42,307 nt of DNA from positions 1-42,307 of the forward strand of contig JALHMS010000036.1 in NCBI GenBank assembly GCA_022843925.1, read 5' to 3'. Below the pieces are notes generated by a model that did no database searches, had not been told where the DNA came from, and worked only from the letters and a program-made list of their open reading frames with translations. This DNA comes from Burkholderiales bacterium (GTDB lineage Bacteria > Pseudomonadota > Gammaproteobacteria > Burkholderiales > Ga0077523). Of the stretch, positions 1 to 7,661 are shown piece by piece. The position numbers were made by a program, and so were the translations under genes. The stretch's first letter is position 1. Each line of letters opens with the position of its first letter.

Positions 1-2681
1 GGATCGTCCCACGACAGCGGCAGGTGCACGATGCGCGTCGGCACCTCCATGTCGTCGATGGACGGCAGTTCGGCCTCGCCCGCGACGAGCAGATCCACGA
101 GGCGTTCCACCGGCAGGCGGCGATCGTCGTAGTGCACCTGCAGCGAGCGGATGCCCGGCGTGAGATCGATGATGCCCGTGAGCTTCTGCCGTGCGAGCCA
201 GTCGGCCGCGGCGTGCACGCGGAAGCGCAGCTCGAGGTCCAGTTCGAGCGGCCCGTACTCCACGAGCAGATAGCGATCGCCCGCACGGCGGTAGACGACC
301 TCTGGCCGCGTCGCCGTGGCGGAAAGGCGATGGAGGATGGGCGACGGATCGACGGCCCTCGGCCGCGCGAGCCTTGGCTTCGCAGGCATCGAGAACGTGT
401 CGAGCGCATCCTGCGCGCTGGCATCCATCGCCCTCGCCCACGCGTGATCGACGCGGACGAAGCGCACGCGATCGCCCGGCCGCAATTGCCCCAGCTTCCA
501 CAGCTCGCAGTCGGCGATGACGGCCGGACACACGAACCCGCCGAGGCTGGGCCCGTCGGGCCCGAGGATCACCGGCATGTCGCCGGTGAAATCGATCGCG
601 CCGATCGCGTAGGCGTTGTCGTGGATGTTCGAAGGATGCAGGCCCGCCTCGCCGCCATCGGTCCGCGCCCACTGCGGCTTCGGGCCGATGAGGCGCACGC
701 CCGTTCGCGACGAGTTGTAGTGCACCTCCCACGCCGTCGAGAAGAACGTCGCGATGTCGTGCGGCGTGAAGAAGTCCGGCGCGCCGTGCGGCCCGTACAG
801 CACCGCGATCTCCCAGTCGTGCGTGTAGCGCGGGACGAGCGCCTTCGGGAGCGGTCTCGGGTTCACCTGGGCAGGCGACGCGAGATGCAGCACGTCGCCC
901 GACCGCAGGGTGCGGCCGGCGTGGCCACCGAACCGACCGAGCGTGAAAGTGGACTTCGAGCCGAGATGGTCGGGCACGTCGAACCCGCCGCCCACGGCGA
1001 GATAGGTGCGCAGGCCCGCACCCTGGACGGGGCCCAGCTTCAGGATGCTGCCGGCGGCCACGGGCACGGCCTCCCAGAACGGCACGGGCGCGCCGTCGAG
1101 CGATGCCGCCATGGCCGCACCCGCGAGGGCGATGTGCGTGTCGGTCTGGAAACGGAGCGTCGGGCCGGTGGCAGTGCACTCCACCGCAGCCGCGCCTTCG
1201 GCGTTGCCCAGCACGCGATTCGCGAGCCGCAGCGCGAGTGGGTCCATCGGCCCCGACGGCGGGACGCCGACGTTCCAGTACCCGACGCGACCGGGCCAGT
1301 CCTGCACCGTGGTCTGCACGCCGGGGTCCACCACGTCGATCGTCGCCGGCCGATAGTGGAAGGCGCCGAGCATGCGGGTCGTCTGACGCCCCTCGGTGAA
1401 GACGCGGTCGGCCGCGATCTGGCGCAGATACACGAGGTTGGTCTCGATGCCCGCGATGCGCGTGGCTGCCAGCGCGGATCGCAGCGCCTGCAACGCCTTG
1501 TCGCGCGTCGGCGCCGTGACGATGAGCTTCGCGATCATCGGGTCGTAGAAGGGCGGCACTTCCACACCCCGCTGGACCCACGTCTCCACGCGCGCCGAGG
1601 CCGGGAACACCACTTCGGTCAGCGGGCCGCTCGACGGCTGGAAATCCTTCGCGGGATCCTCCGCGTAGAGCCGCACCTGGATCGATGCGCCCTCGGGCTT
1701 CGCCTCGAACCCCGCGAGGTCGAGTTCCCCAGCGGCCTGCCGCACCATCCACTCGACGAGATCGATGCCCGTCACCTGTTCGGTGACACCGTGCTCCACC
1801 TGCAGCCGCGTGTTCACTTCCAGGAAGTAGAACTCGCCGGTGGCGTCGTCCAGCACGAACTCGACGGTGCCTGCCGACTCGTAGCCGACCGCCTCGCCGA
1901 GACGCACGGCCGTGTCGAGCAGGCGCTGCCGCGTGCCCGCCGAGATGCGCGGCGCCGGTGTCTCCTCGATGACCTTCTGGTGGCGGCGCTGCACGGAGCA
2001 GTCGCGCTCGCCCAACGCGACGACGTGTCCGCGGCCATCGCCGAAGATCTGCACCTCGACGTGGCGTGCCTGCTCCACGTACTTCTCGAGGAAGAGACCG
2101 GCGTCCTTGAAGTTCGCACGTGCAAGCCGCCCGACCGACGCGAAGGCCTCGGCGAGCGCATCCTCGCTCCAGACGAGCCGCATGCCGATGCCGCCACCAC
2201 CGCCGGTGCTCTTCAGCATCACGGGGTAGCCGATGCGCAGCGCCTCTGCACGGGCGTGGCCCACGTCGGTCAGCAGCCCCGATCCCGGCAGCAGCGGCAC
2301 ACCACGGCCGGCCGCGATGTCGCGGGCGGTGTGCTTCAGCGCGAAGGCGCGCATCTGCGCAGGCTTCGGCCCGATGAACGCGATGCCGGCATCGGCACAC
2401 GCCTGCGCGAAGTCGGCGTTCTCGGAGAGGAATCCGTAGCCGGGATGGATCGCCTGCGCGCCGGCGAGCCGCGCCACCTCGAGGATCCGTTCCGCACGCA
2501 GATAGCTCTCCCCCGCCGGCCCCGGCCCGATGCCATGGGCCTCGTCAGCCTCGGTCACGTGCAGCGAGGGCGCATCGGCCTCGGAGTACACGGCGACCGA
2601 GCGCACCCCCATGCGGCGCAGGGTGCGGATCACGCGGCAGGCGATGGCGCCGCGGTTGGCGATGAGGACAGTGGTGAACAC
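1..2681 (-). CDS. Biotin-dependent guanidine (urea-type) carboxylase, C-terminus cut by the window edge
   Basis: ATP- and biotin-dependent carboxylase, probably making carboxyguanidine from guanidine; older annotation would say urea carboxylase. About 893 codons are visible. A biotin-carboxylase domain covers roughly residues 1-440: it opens FTTVLIANRG, has the glycine-rich ATP-grasp loop KSTGGGGGIG near 155 and the catalytic stretch FLEVNTRLQVEHG. A KipA/AHS2 domain follows at about 450-750 (VQTTVQDWPGRVGYW) and a KipI/AHS1 domain begins near 794. The biotinyl domain and stop lie beyond base 1; family members run to about 1200 residues. I chose the GTG at 2681 because it puts the start where relatives begin (MFxxVLIANRG), although no clear ribosome site precedes it. 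Riboswitch, ABC importer and DUF1989 genes upstream favour guanidine over urea as substrate, by inference. Confidence 0.9.
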   Translation of the reverse strand, partial: MFTTVLIANRGAIACRVIRTLRRMGVRSVAVYSEADAPSLHVTEADEAHGIGPGPAGESYLRAERILEVARLAGAQAIHPGYGFLSENADFAQACADAGIAFIGPKPAQMRAFALKHTARDIAAGRGVPLLPGSGLLTDVGHARAEALRIGYPVMLKSTGGGGGIGMRLVWSEDALAEAFASVGRLARANFKDAGLFLEKYVEQARHVEVQIFGDGRGHVVALGERDCSVQRRHQKVIEETPAPRISAGTRQRLLDTAVRLGEAVGYESAGTVEFVLDDATGEFYFLEVNTRLQVEHGVTEQVTGIDLVEWMVRQAAGELDLAGFEAKPEGASIQVRLYAEDPAKDFQPSSGPLTEVVFPASARVETWVQRGVEVPPFYDPMIAKLIVTAPTRDKALQALRSALAATRIAGIETNLVYLRQIAADRVFTEGRQTTRMLGAFHYRPATIDVVDPGVQTTVQDWPGRVGYWNVGVPPSGPMDPLALRLANRVLGNAEGAAAVECTATGPTLRFQTDTHIALAGAAMAASLDGAPVPFWEAVPVAAGSILKLGPVQGAGLRTYLAVGGGFDVPDHLGSKSTFTLGRFGGHAGRTLRSGDVLHLASPAQVNPRPLPKALVPRYTHDWEIAVLYGPHGAPDFFTPHDIATFFSTAWEVHYNSSRTGVRLIGPKPQWARTDGGEAGLHPSNIHDNAYAIGAIDFTGDMPVILGPDGPSLGGFVCPAVIADCELWKLGQLRPGDRVRFVRVDHAWARAMDASAQDALDTFSMPAKPRLARPRAVDPSPILHRLSATATRPEVVYRRAGDRYLLVEYGPLELDLELRFRVHAAADWLARQKLTGIIDLTPGIRSLQVHYDDRRLPVERLVDLLVAGEAELPSIDDMEVPTRIVHLPLSWDD

Positions 2682-3091
2682 GGAGCGGGTGAGTGGGTTG
2701 GGGGCTGGGAGCTAAGGGCAAAGGATCCTGGGGCTTCCACCGCTTTCGCGGGCATGGCCCGCTCCTACAGTTCGTGGTGCTTCACCGATCCCGACCAATT
2801 CAAGTTGAGCGTGTAGGAGCGGGCCATGCCCGCGAAAGCGGTGGCACGCAGGTATCCGTTGCACGCCATCGTGGACGCGATCACCCGAACCATGGCGCCG
2901 CGGGATACGAAGGCAAAAGCGGTGGCGCACCACGGGGGGATAAACAAGGGGCCCTCCCCTTGTTCGTACTCCATGCGGGCCAACCCGCCGCGGGCCGACA
3001 GGCCCGAGAGGCGGGCCATGCCCGCGAAAGCGACGGCGCACCGGAGGACGTCGCATGCCATCAATCTCCGTCGCCCGCGCCATCGCCCCCA
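2682..3091. repeat. REP-like inverted repeats and a hairpin inside the guanidine operon
   Basis: This 410-base gap between the DUF1989 gene and the carboxylase gene has no convincing gene. It holds two copies of one 32-bp element, at 2737-2768 and 2813-2844, which are perfect reverse complements of each other. Each is itself palindromic around GCGGGCCATGCCCGC. A third, shorter copy lies at 3010-3042. Between them, 2943-2964 forms a hairpin with 9-bp arms (AACAAGGGG/CCCCTTGTT) and a 4-base loop. Such paired REP elements (BIMEs) commonly stabilise upstream mRNA or attenuate downstream transcription. Confidence 0.8.
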
Positions 3092-3745
3092 TCACACCCC
3101 ATCCCACACCAGCAACCGGATCTGCGTCGGGTTGTACGCGTTGCACGGGTTGTTCAACTGCGGGCAGTTCGAGATGAGACAGACCACGTCCATCTCCGCG
3201 CGCATCTCCACGTACTTGCCCGGGGCCGAGATGCCGTCCGCGAAACGGAGATCTCCCGCCGGCGTCACGGGGACGTTCATGAAGAAGTTGATGTTGTGCG
3301 TGATGTCGCGCTTGCCGAGTGCGTGTCGGTGATCGTGGGCGATGGCCGACAGGAAGTTGTCGCGGCAGGCGTGCATGGGGCGCTTGTCGAGCGAGTAGCG
3401 CACGGTGTTGCTCTCCTGCGCGCAGGCGCCGCCCAGGGTGTCGTGCCGCCCGCACGTGTCGGCCACGATCGTGAGGAGCGCGCGCCCTTCCGTAGAGATC
3501 AGCTTCGTGCCGACGCCGAGGTAGAGGTTGGCCTGCCGCTGGATCGTGTCGACCGCGCTGTAGCGTTCCTCGGGATCGGCGGCGTTGTAGAACAGCGTGT
3601 CGACCGCCTGGTTGCCCTCGGTGTCGAGGATGCGGAAGACCTGGCCCTTGCGGATCGTCTTCATCCACGGCTCGCCCGCGGGGCAGATCTCGTCGATAAC
3701 GGCATCCGCCGGATCGAGCAGGCTCTCGGTCAGTGACTGCGTCAT
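3092..3745 (-). CDS. DUF1989 protein, carboxyguanidine deiminase subunit (urea carboxylase-associated protein 2 type)
   Basis: 217 residues of the DUF1989 family, long annotated as urea carboxylase-associated proteins. Members in this context have been shown to be subunits of carboxyguanidine deiminase (CgdA/CgdB), which turns carboxyguanidine into allophanate and ammonia. The motif CGRHDTLGG (Cys98, His101) and HNINFFMN (His150) carry the likely metal ligands. The ATG at 3745 follows GGAGGAAGG. The gene starts 45 bases after its paralogue ends. This subunit keeps the CGxHD cysteine that the paralogue lacks, so I infer it supplies the complete metal site. I am not certain which of the two published subunit names applies, so I give no symbol. 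Confidence 0.88.
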   Translation of the reverse strand: MTQSLTESLLDPADAVIDEICPAGEPWMKTIRKGQVFRILDTEGNQAVDTLFYNAADPEERYSAVDTIQRQANLYLGVGTKLISTEGRALLTIVADTCGRHDTLGGACAQESNTVRYSLDKRPMHACRDNFLSAIAHDHRHALGKRDITHNINFFMNVPVTPAGDLRFADGISAPGKYVEMRAEMDVVCLISNCPQLNNPCNAYNPTQIRLLVWDGV

Positions 3746-3790
3746 GTTGCCTTCCTCCGTGATGACGTAGCGTGCGCGGGTGCGGGGCGC

Positions 3791-4531
3791 CTACGCCGCG
3801 AAGTACCGCTCGGTGTTCTCGAACGCGCGCCGGTTCTCGCCGCGGAAGTTGCGACAGAGATCGTCGACCGGCGCGAGGCCGCAACGCCAGGCGGTGAGCG
3901 CGATGGGGGACGGCGCCCACGTGGTCCGCGGATCGAGCGGATGCATCGCCGCCGAGACGATCACCAGCGCGTGCATGTCGAAGCGGAGGTCGACGAACTG
4001 ACCCGGGGCGCGATGGGCTGCGTCGAAATGCAGACCGCCGTCGTCGTCGGCCACGAGCTTCGTGAACCAGTTCACGTTGGCGTGCAGATCGCGCCGGCCA
4101 AGACCCCAGCGGCCGAGCTCCTTCAGGAAGCCCTCACGGCCGCTGCGCTGCATGTCGTTCCGATGCTCCTGGAAGCGCCGCACACCGAAGCGCTCGAGCA
4201 ACTGGTCGTCGTGGCTCACGCCAGCCACCGTGTCGTGCCAGCCCGCGGTGTCCTCGACGATGGAGGCGATCGCGCGCCCCATGTCCGTCATCAGCACGCG
4301 GCCCTTCGACAGGTAGGCGGTGTGCTGCGATTTGAGGGTGTCGGGCATGTTGTAGCGCTCCGACTTCTCCTCGAAGTTGAAGATGAGCATGGCGAGATTG
4401 CCCGTGCCGAGCGTGTCGGTGATGCGCAGCCCGACGCCGCGCCGCACGACCCCCGACCAGTGGCATCCGCCGGGGATCGTCTCCTCCCAGAGCACCGGCC
4501 CCGGGGGCGTGCCCATCGTGTTCGTCGTCAT
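3791..4531 (-). CDS. DUF1989 protein, second carboxyguanidine deiminase subunit (urea carboxylase-associated protein 1 type)
   Basis: 246 residues and paralogous to the next gene in the operon. The equivalent of CGxHD reads AGWHDTVAG here, so Ala96 replaces the cysteine while His99 and His150 (HANVNWFTK) remain. In a heteromeric carboxyguanidine deiminase this would leave one complete and one altered metal site; that reading is inference. A longer frame opens with GTG at 4549, but ATG 4531 is preferred because GGAGG sits directly before it and would otherwise be coding. It lies 57 bases after the ABC ATPase gene, in the same operon. Confidence 0.87.
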   Translation of the reverse strand: MTTNTMGTPPGPVLWEETIPGGCHWSGVVRRGVGLRITDTLGTGNLAMLIFNFEEKSERYNMPDTLKSQHTAYLSKGRVLMTDMGRAIASIVEDTAGWHDTVAGVSHDDQLLERFGVRRFQEHRNDMQRSGREGFLKELGRWGLGRRDLHANVNWFTKLVADDDGGLHFDAAHRAPGQFVDLRFDMHALVIVSAAMHPLDPRTTWAPSPIALTAWRCGLAPVDDLCRNFRGENRRAFENTERYFAA

Positions 4532-4588
4532 CCTGCCTCCGTGTGTCACGCGCGGCTCTCGGGCCGCGACGGTGATGGTTCGAAGCGC

Positions 4589-5431
4589 CTAGTCCGCTGC
4601 GCTCCGCGACATCTGCGCCAGCAGATCCGTGTCGGTCCTGATGCCCGAAGTCTCGCGGATGCGGTGGAGGATCTCGCGCTTCATGTCGAGGAACTCGCGG
4701 CTGTGCTTCATCTCCTGGTGCCGCTCGGCGGGCAGCGGCACGTCGTAGATCGTGTCGATGCGCCCCGGCCGCGGCGCCATCAGCACGACGCGACTGCCGA
4801 GGTACAGCGCCTCCTCGACGTCGTGGGTGACGAAGACGATCGTGGCCTTCTCGAGCTTCGCGACGTGCAGGATGAGGTCGTGCATCACCTCGCGCGTCTG
4901 CGCATCGAGCGCGCCGAACGGTTCATCCATCAGCAGGATCTCCGGCCGCGGCATCAGCGCGCGCGCGATGGCCACGCGCTGCTGCATGCCGCCGGAGAGC
5001 TGGCTGGGGAACGCGTTGGCCATCGCGGGCAGGCCCATGAGGTGCAACAGCGCATCGGCACGGCCGGCGGCCCGCTCGACGTCGGCGGAGGTGAGGTCCT
5101 GCCGGTTCACCGCGAGCCGGCGCGAGAACTTGATGTTGTCCATCACCGAGAGCCACGGATACAGGCTGTAGTGCTGGAAGACCATGGCACGGTCGGCGCC
5201 CGGCCCGGCCACCGCCTTGCCGGCCGCGACCAGCTCGCCGCTCGTGTGGTATTCGAGCCCGCCGATGATCCGGAGCAGCGTCGACTTGCCGCATCCCGAC
5301 GCGCCGACCAGCGTGACGAACTCGTTGTCCTGCACGTCGAGGCTGATGTCCTCCAGGGCAACCACGCGCTGGCGGCCCTCGAAGATCTTGCCGAGGCCTC
5401 GGATGGAGATGCGCGGAGCAGGCGCCGTCAT
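4589..5431 (-). CDS. ABC importer ATPase, NitT/TauT type, probably for guanidine
   Basis: 280-residue cytoplasmic ATPase that would power guanidine import. It carries Walker A GASGCGKST (43-51), the Q-loop glutamine at 86, signature LSGGM (145-149), Walker B ILLMDE (165-170) and the switch histidine at 203 (VTHD). Size and sequence fit the SsuB/TauB/NrtD branch, often annotated as urea carboxylase-related ABC transporter. Its ATG overlaps the permease stop by four bases (ATGA, 5428-5431), which suggests translational coupling. Confidence 0.93.
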   Translation of the reverse strand: MTAPAPRISIRGLGKIFEGRQRVVALEDISLDVQDNEFVTLVGASGCGKSTLLRIIGGLEYHTSGELVAAGKAVAGPGADRAMVFQHYSLYPWLSVMDNIKFSRRLAVNRQDLTSADVERAAGRADALLHLMGLPAMANAFPSQLSGGMQQRVAIARALMPRPEILLMDEPFGALDAQTREVMHDLILHVAKLEKATIVFVTHDVEEALYLGSRVVLMAPRPGRIDTIYDVPLPAERHQEMKHSREFLDMKREILHRIRETSGIRTDTDLLAQMSRSAAD

Positions 5432-6240
5432 TTGAGATGCATCCAGGGGAACGCCTTCCGGTGCCACAGGCGGAAGAGCTGATCGGTGATCAGCCCGACG
5501 AGACCGATGATGATGATGCCGGCGAAGATCTTGTCGGTCTGGAGGAAGCGCTGCGCCTTCAGGATCGCGTAGCCGAGGCCCGAGTTCGCGGCCACGAGTT
5601 CCGCGACGACGAGATACGTCCAGGCCCAGCCCATCGTCACGCGCATCGTATCGAGCAGCGCGGGCTTGGCGGACGGCAGCAGCACGAGCCGGATGATCTC
5701 CGACCGGTTGGCGCCCATCGTCTGCGCCGCCTCGATCTGCGTGAGCGGCACGCGGCGGACGTCCTCGGCGACCATCAGCACCATCTGGAAGAAGGTGCCG
5801 ATGAAGATGATGCCGATCTTGGAGCCCTCGTCGATGCCGATCCAGAGCATCACCAGCGGAATGAACGCGACTGCGGGCATGTACCGGATGAAGTCGGTAA
5901 GCGGCTCGAGCACCGCCTGCACCGGACGGAACGTGCCGATCAGGAGGCCGAGCGGCAACGCGATCACCGCGGACAGCGCCCAGCCCGCCGTGACGCGGTA
6001 GATGCTGATCGCCATGTCGGCCGAGAGATGGTCCTCGACGACCCAGGTGGCGACGCGATCCCAGACGGCGCTGGGCGAGGGCATGAACACCTTCTCGATG
6101 CCGCCGAAGGTCGCAATGCCCCACCACGCAGCGAGCGGCAGCACGAGGCCGGCAACCGCCAGCAGCCAGTAGTGCTGGCGGGACAGCGGTCCGCGGATGG
6201 ACCAGAAACCGGGGCGGGCGGTACGAAGACTTGCGGACAT
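5428..6240 (-). CDS. ABC importer permease, NitT/TauT type
   Basis: 270-residue inner-membrane permease of the BPD_transp_1 family, with about six hydrophobic segments starting at residues 25-45 (YWLLAVAGLVLPLAAWWG). The cytoplasmic EAA loop reads EAAQTMGANRSEIIRLVLLP and is the coupling site for the ATPase. It starts 12 bases after the binding-protein gene and overlaps the ATPase gene by four bases. The three-component set lies in the operon led by a guanidine-I riboswitch, so guanidine is the inferred substrate. Confidence 0.93.
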   Translation of the reverse strand: MSASLRTARPGFWSIRGPLSRQHYWLLAVAGLVLPLAAWWGIATFGGIEKVFMPSPSAVWDRVATWVVEDHLSADMAISIYRVTAGWALSAVIALPLGLLIGTFRPVQAVLEPLTDFIRYMPAVAFIPLVMLWIGIDEGSKIGIIFIGTFFQMVLMVAEDVRRVPLTQIEAAQTMGANRSEIIRLVLLPSAKPALLDTMRVTMGWAWTYLVVAELVAANSGLGYAILKAQRFLQTDKIFAGIIIIGLVGLITDQLFRLWHRKAFPWMHLK

Positions 6241-6252
6241 GGGCGGGGCTCC

Positions 6253-7278
6253 CTACTTCTTCGCCACTTCCTTGACGAGGGAGGCGTCGAGCGCCTTCGC
6301 GAAATCGGGCTTGCCCTCGACGAGCTTGTAGGCGTCGAGGAACTTCACGATCGCAGGGGCGGCGCCGATGAGCGTCCTGGTGGTCGAGGCGTCCGTCCCG
6401 AAGGCTTCGAGGTTCTCCTTCTCGCCGAAGAAGCGCGTGCCCGGCAGGAAGACCTTGTACTCCTCGGGCGTGAGGCCGACGATCTTCGCCATGATCTTCA
6501 CGGCTTCGTCGGGATCCTCGCGGATGAACCTCTCGACGTCGTACCAGGCCTTGACCATGCCGATGAAGTCCTTGCGGTGCGCGGCGAGGGACTTCTCCTG
6601 GGCGACCAGCAGGTCGGGCACGAGTCCGGGAATATCCTTCGACGAGAAGAGCGACCGGCCCTTGCCCGACAACTCGATCTTGTTGACCCACGGGTTCCAC
6701 ACGGTGGCGGCATCCACGCGCCCGCTGAGGAACGCTGCTGCAGCGTCGCCCGCCGAGAGGTTCACGATCTTCACGTCCTTCGCGCTCAGCTTGTTCCGGG
6801 TGAGGGCGGTCACGAGCAGGAAGTGGGACACGCTGAACTCCTCCAGCGCCACGGTCTTGCCCTTCAGGTCGGCGAAGCGCTTCACCTTCGGGCCGGCCAT
6901 CACGGCGTCGTTGCCGGCGGAGTTATCGTTGACGAGAACGACCTTGAGCGGGATGCCCTTGGCAAGCGGCGCCATGGTGTCGGACCAGGTCTGGCAGTTG
7001 GCATCGACCTGCCCGGACGAGAGGGCGGAAATGGAATCGCTGTAGTTGGCGAACCAGACGAGCCTGACGGCGGCGCCGTGCTTCTTGAAGTAGCCCTGCT
7101 GTTCGGCGATCGCCCAGGCGACCCAGCCCGGCCAGTCGCTGTAGCCCACCTTGATCTCGGCCCGGGCGGGCAGGGTCGTCATGGCCAGCGAGCTGACGGC
7201 CGCAGCAGCGATCAGCGGGCGGAAGTGAACGCGTAGAAGCCTGTGAAGGCGGCTGCGGGCAAGCTCGAACATGGACAT
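6253..7278 (-). CDS. Periplasmic substrate-binding protein of the guanidine ABC importer
   Basis: 341-residue binding protein of the SsuA/TauA/NitT (NMT1-like) family and first gene of the operon. A signal peptide with hydrophobic core LIAAAAVSSLAM ends at LPARA near residue 40, and the mature part opens EIKVGYSDWPGWVAWAIAE, as in this family. The ATG at 7278 is preceded by GGGAG (7285-7289) with a six-base spacer. The guanidine-I riboswitch immediately upstream suggests the ligand is guanidine, although relatives bind taurine, nitrate, cyanate or sulfonates; the ligand is inferred from context. Confidence 0.92.
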   Translation of the reverse strand: MSMFELARSRLHRLLRVHFRPLIAAAAVSSLAMTTLPARAEIKVGYSDWPGWVAWAIAEQQGYFKKHGAAVRLVWFANYSDSISALSSGQVDANCQTWSDTMAPLAKGIPLKVVLVNDNSAGNDAVMAGPKVKRFADLKGKTVALEEFSVSHFLLVTALTRNKLSAKDVKIVNLSAGDAAAAFLSGRVDAATVWNPWVNKIELSGKGRSLFSSKDIPGLVPDLLVAQEKSLAAHRKDFIGMVKAWYDVERFIREDPDEAVKIMAKIVGLTPEEYKVFLPGTRFFGEKENLEAFGTDASTTRTLIGAAPAIVKFLDAYKLVEGKPDFAKALDASLVKEVAKK

Positions 7279-7300
7279 CGCATGCTCCCGGTTGGACGTG

Positions 7301-7310
7301 ACGGCGGGAC
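7301..7310 (-). promoter_or_regulatory. Possible riboswitch expression platform: anti-aptamer strand
   Basis: In the leader RNA the ten bases GUCCCGCCGU encoded here are perfectly complementary to ACGGCGGGAC of the riboswitch's conserved 3' strand (encoded at 7349-7358). Pairing would destroy the aptamer, and ligand binding would prevent it. No U-tract follows, so a classic intrinsic terminator is not evident; translational or Rho-dependent control is possible. This is inference from complementarity. Confidence 0.5.
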
Positions 7311-7332
7311 GACGAATGAAAGGACCACACTC

Positions 7333-7433
7333 GTTCTCCCGGGCTTTTGTCCCGCCGTGGAGCCCCGCGATGCACCCGCGGGACCGTCGGCTCTCGGACC
7401 AGCAGCGCCTCCGCGCCCGGAACCCTAGCCGAC
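7333..7433 (-). ncRNA. Guanidine-I riboswitch (ykkC subtype 1)
   Basis: Reading the minus strand, the conserved blocks of the ykkC/guanidine-I aptamer occur in order: CTAGGGTTCCG, then GGTCCGAGAG, then ACGGCGGGACAAAAGCCCG followed by GGAGA. Outer helix P1 pairs bases 7427-7433 with 7386-7392 (GTCGGCT/AGCCGAC), and a second stem contains CCCGCG/CGCGGG. The aptamer ends about 55 bases before the importer start codon. Known members sense free guanidinium and switch on efflux or degradation genes, which matches the operon. The 3' conserved strand could also pair with a downstream segment at 7301-7310. Confidence 0.95.
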
Positions 7434-7473
7434 ACCAGAGCGAAGTCGATCCGCTCCTTTCGTGGCTCTACTT

Positions 7474-7489
7474 GGCAATCGGCATGCCA
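7474..7489 (-). promoter_or_regulatory. Sigma-54-type (-24/-12) promoter of the guanidine operon
   Basis: Minus-strand TGGCATGCCGATTGCC keeps the GG-N10-GC spacing of RpoN promoters and matches TGGCACG-N4-TTGC at nearly every key base. It would start transcription near 7463, about 30 bases before the riboswitch begins. Nitrogen control of a guanidine-scavenging operon would make sense. Confidence 0.65.
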
Positions 7490-7570
7490 TCGGAAAACGG
7501 TGCGCATCGCGACGAAACTCTCCGGAAAGCACCGCCCCGCGCACCATCCGGGGGCGGCCCGAACGGCTGC

Positions 7571-7585
7571 GCACCTCGTCCGTGC
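7571..7585. promoter_or_regulatory. Possible NtrC-like enhancer site
   Basis: GCACC-TCGTC-CGTGC resembles the NtrC dyad GCACY-N5-RGTGC with one mismatch. Its centre lies about 115 bases upstream of the predicted sigma-54 transcription start, a usual enhancer distance. A single weak site in GC-rich DNA can arise by chance. Confidence 0.35.
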
Positions 7586-7661
7586 CCGACCGTCCGGCAG
7601 CGACAGGGCGAGCAGACCGCGCGACAATCGCAGCACCTTCCCGTCCGGACGGAGCGCCGCC

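Noticed and set aside
24-2816. 930-codon plus-strand frame over the carboxylase gene
   Set aside because: It is antisense to a clear biotin carboxylase/KipA/KipI protein and has the Arg/His/Asp-rich composition of GC-rich shadow frames.
4589-6700. A 703-codon frame suggesting a fused permease-ATPase
   Set aside because: Only its last 280 codons encode protein-like sequence (the ATPase); the first part is out of frame with the true permease and binding-protein genes.
1-7490. Plain urea carboxylase/urea uptake operon
   Set aside because: The guanidine-I riboswitch and two DUF1989 genes favour guanidine; urea remains a possible side substrate.
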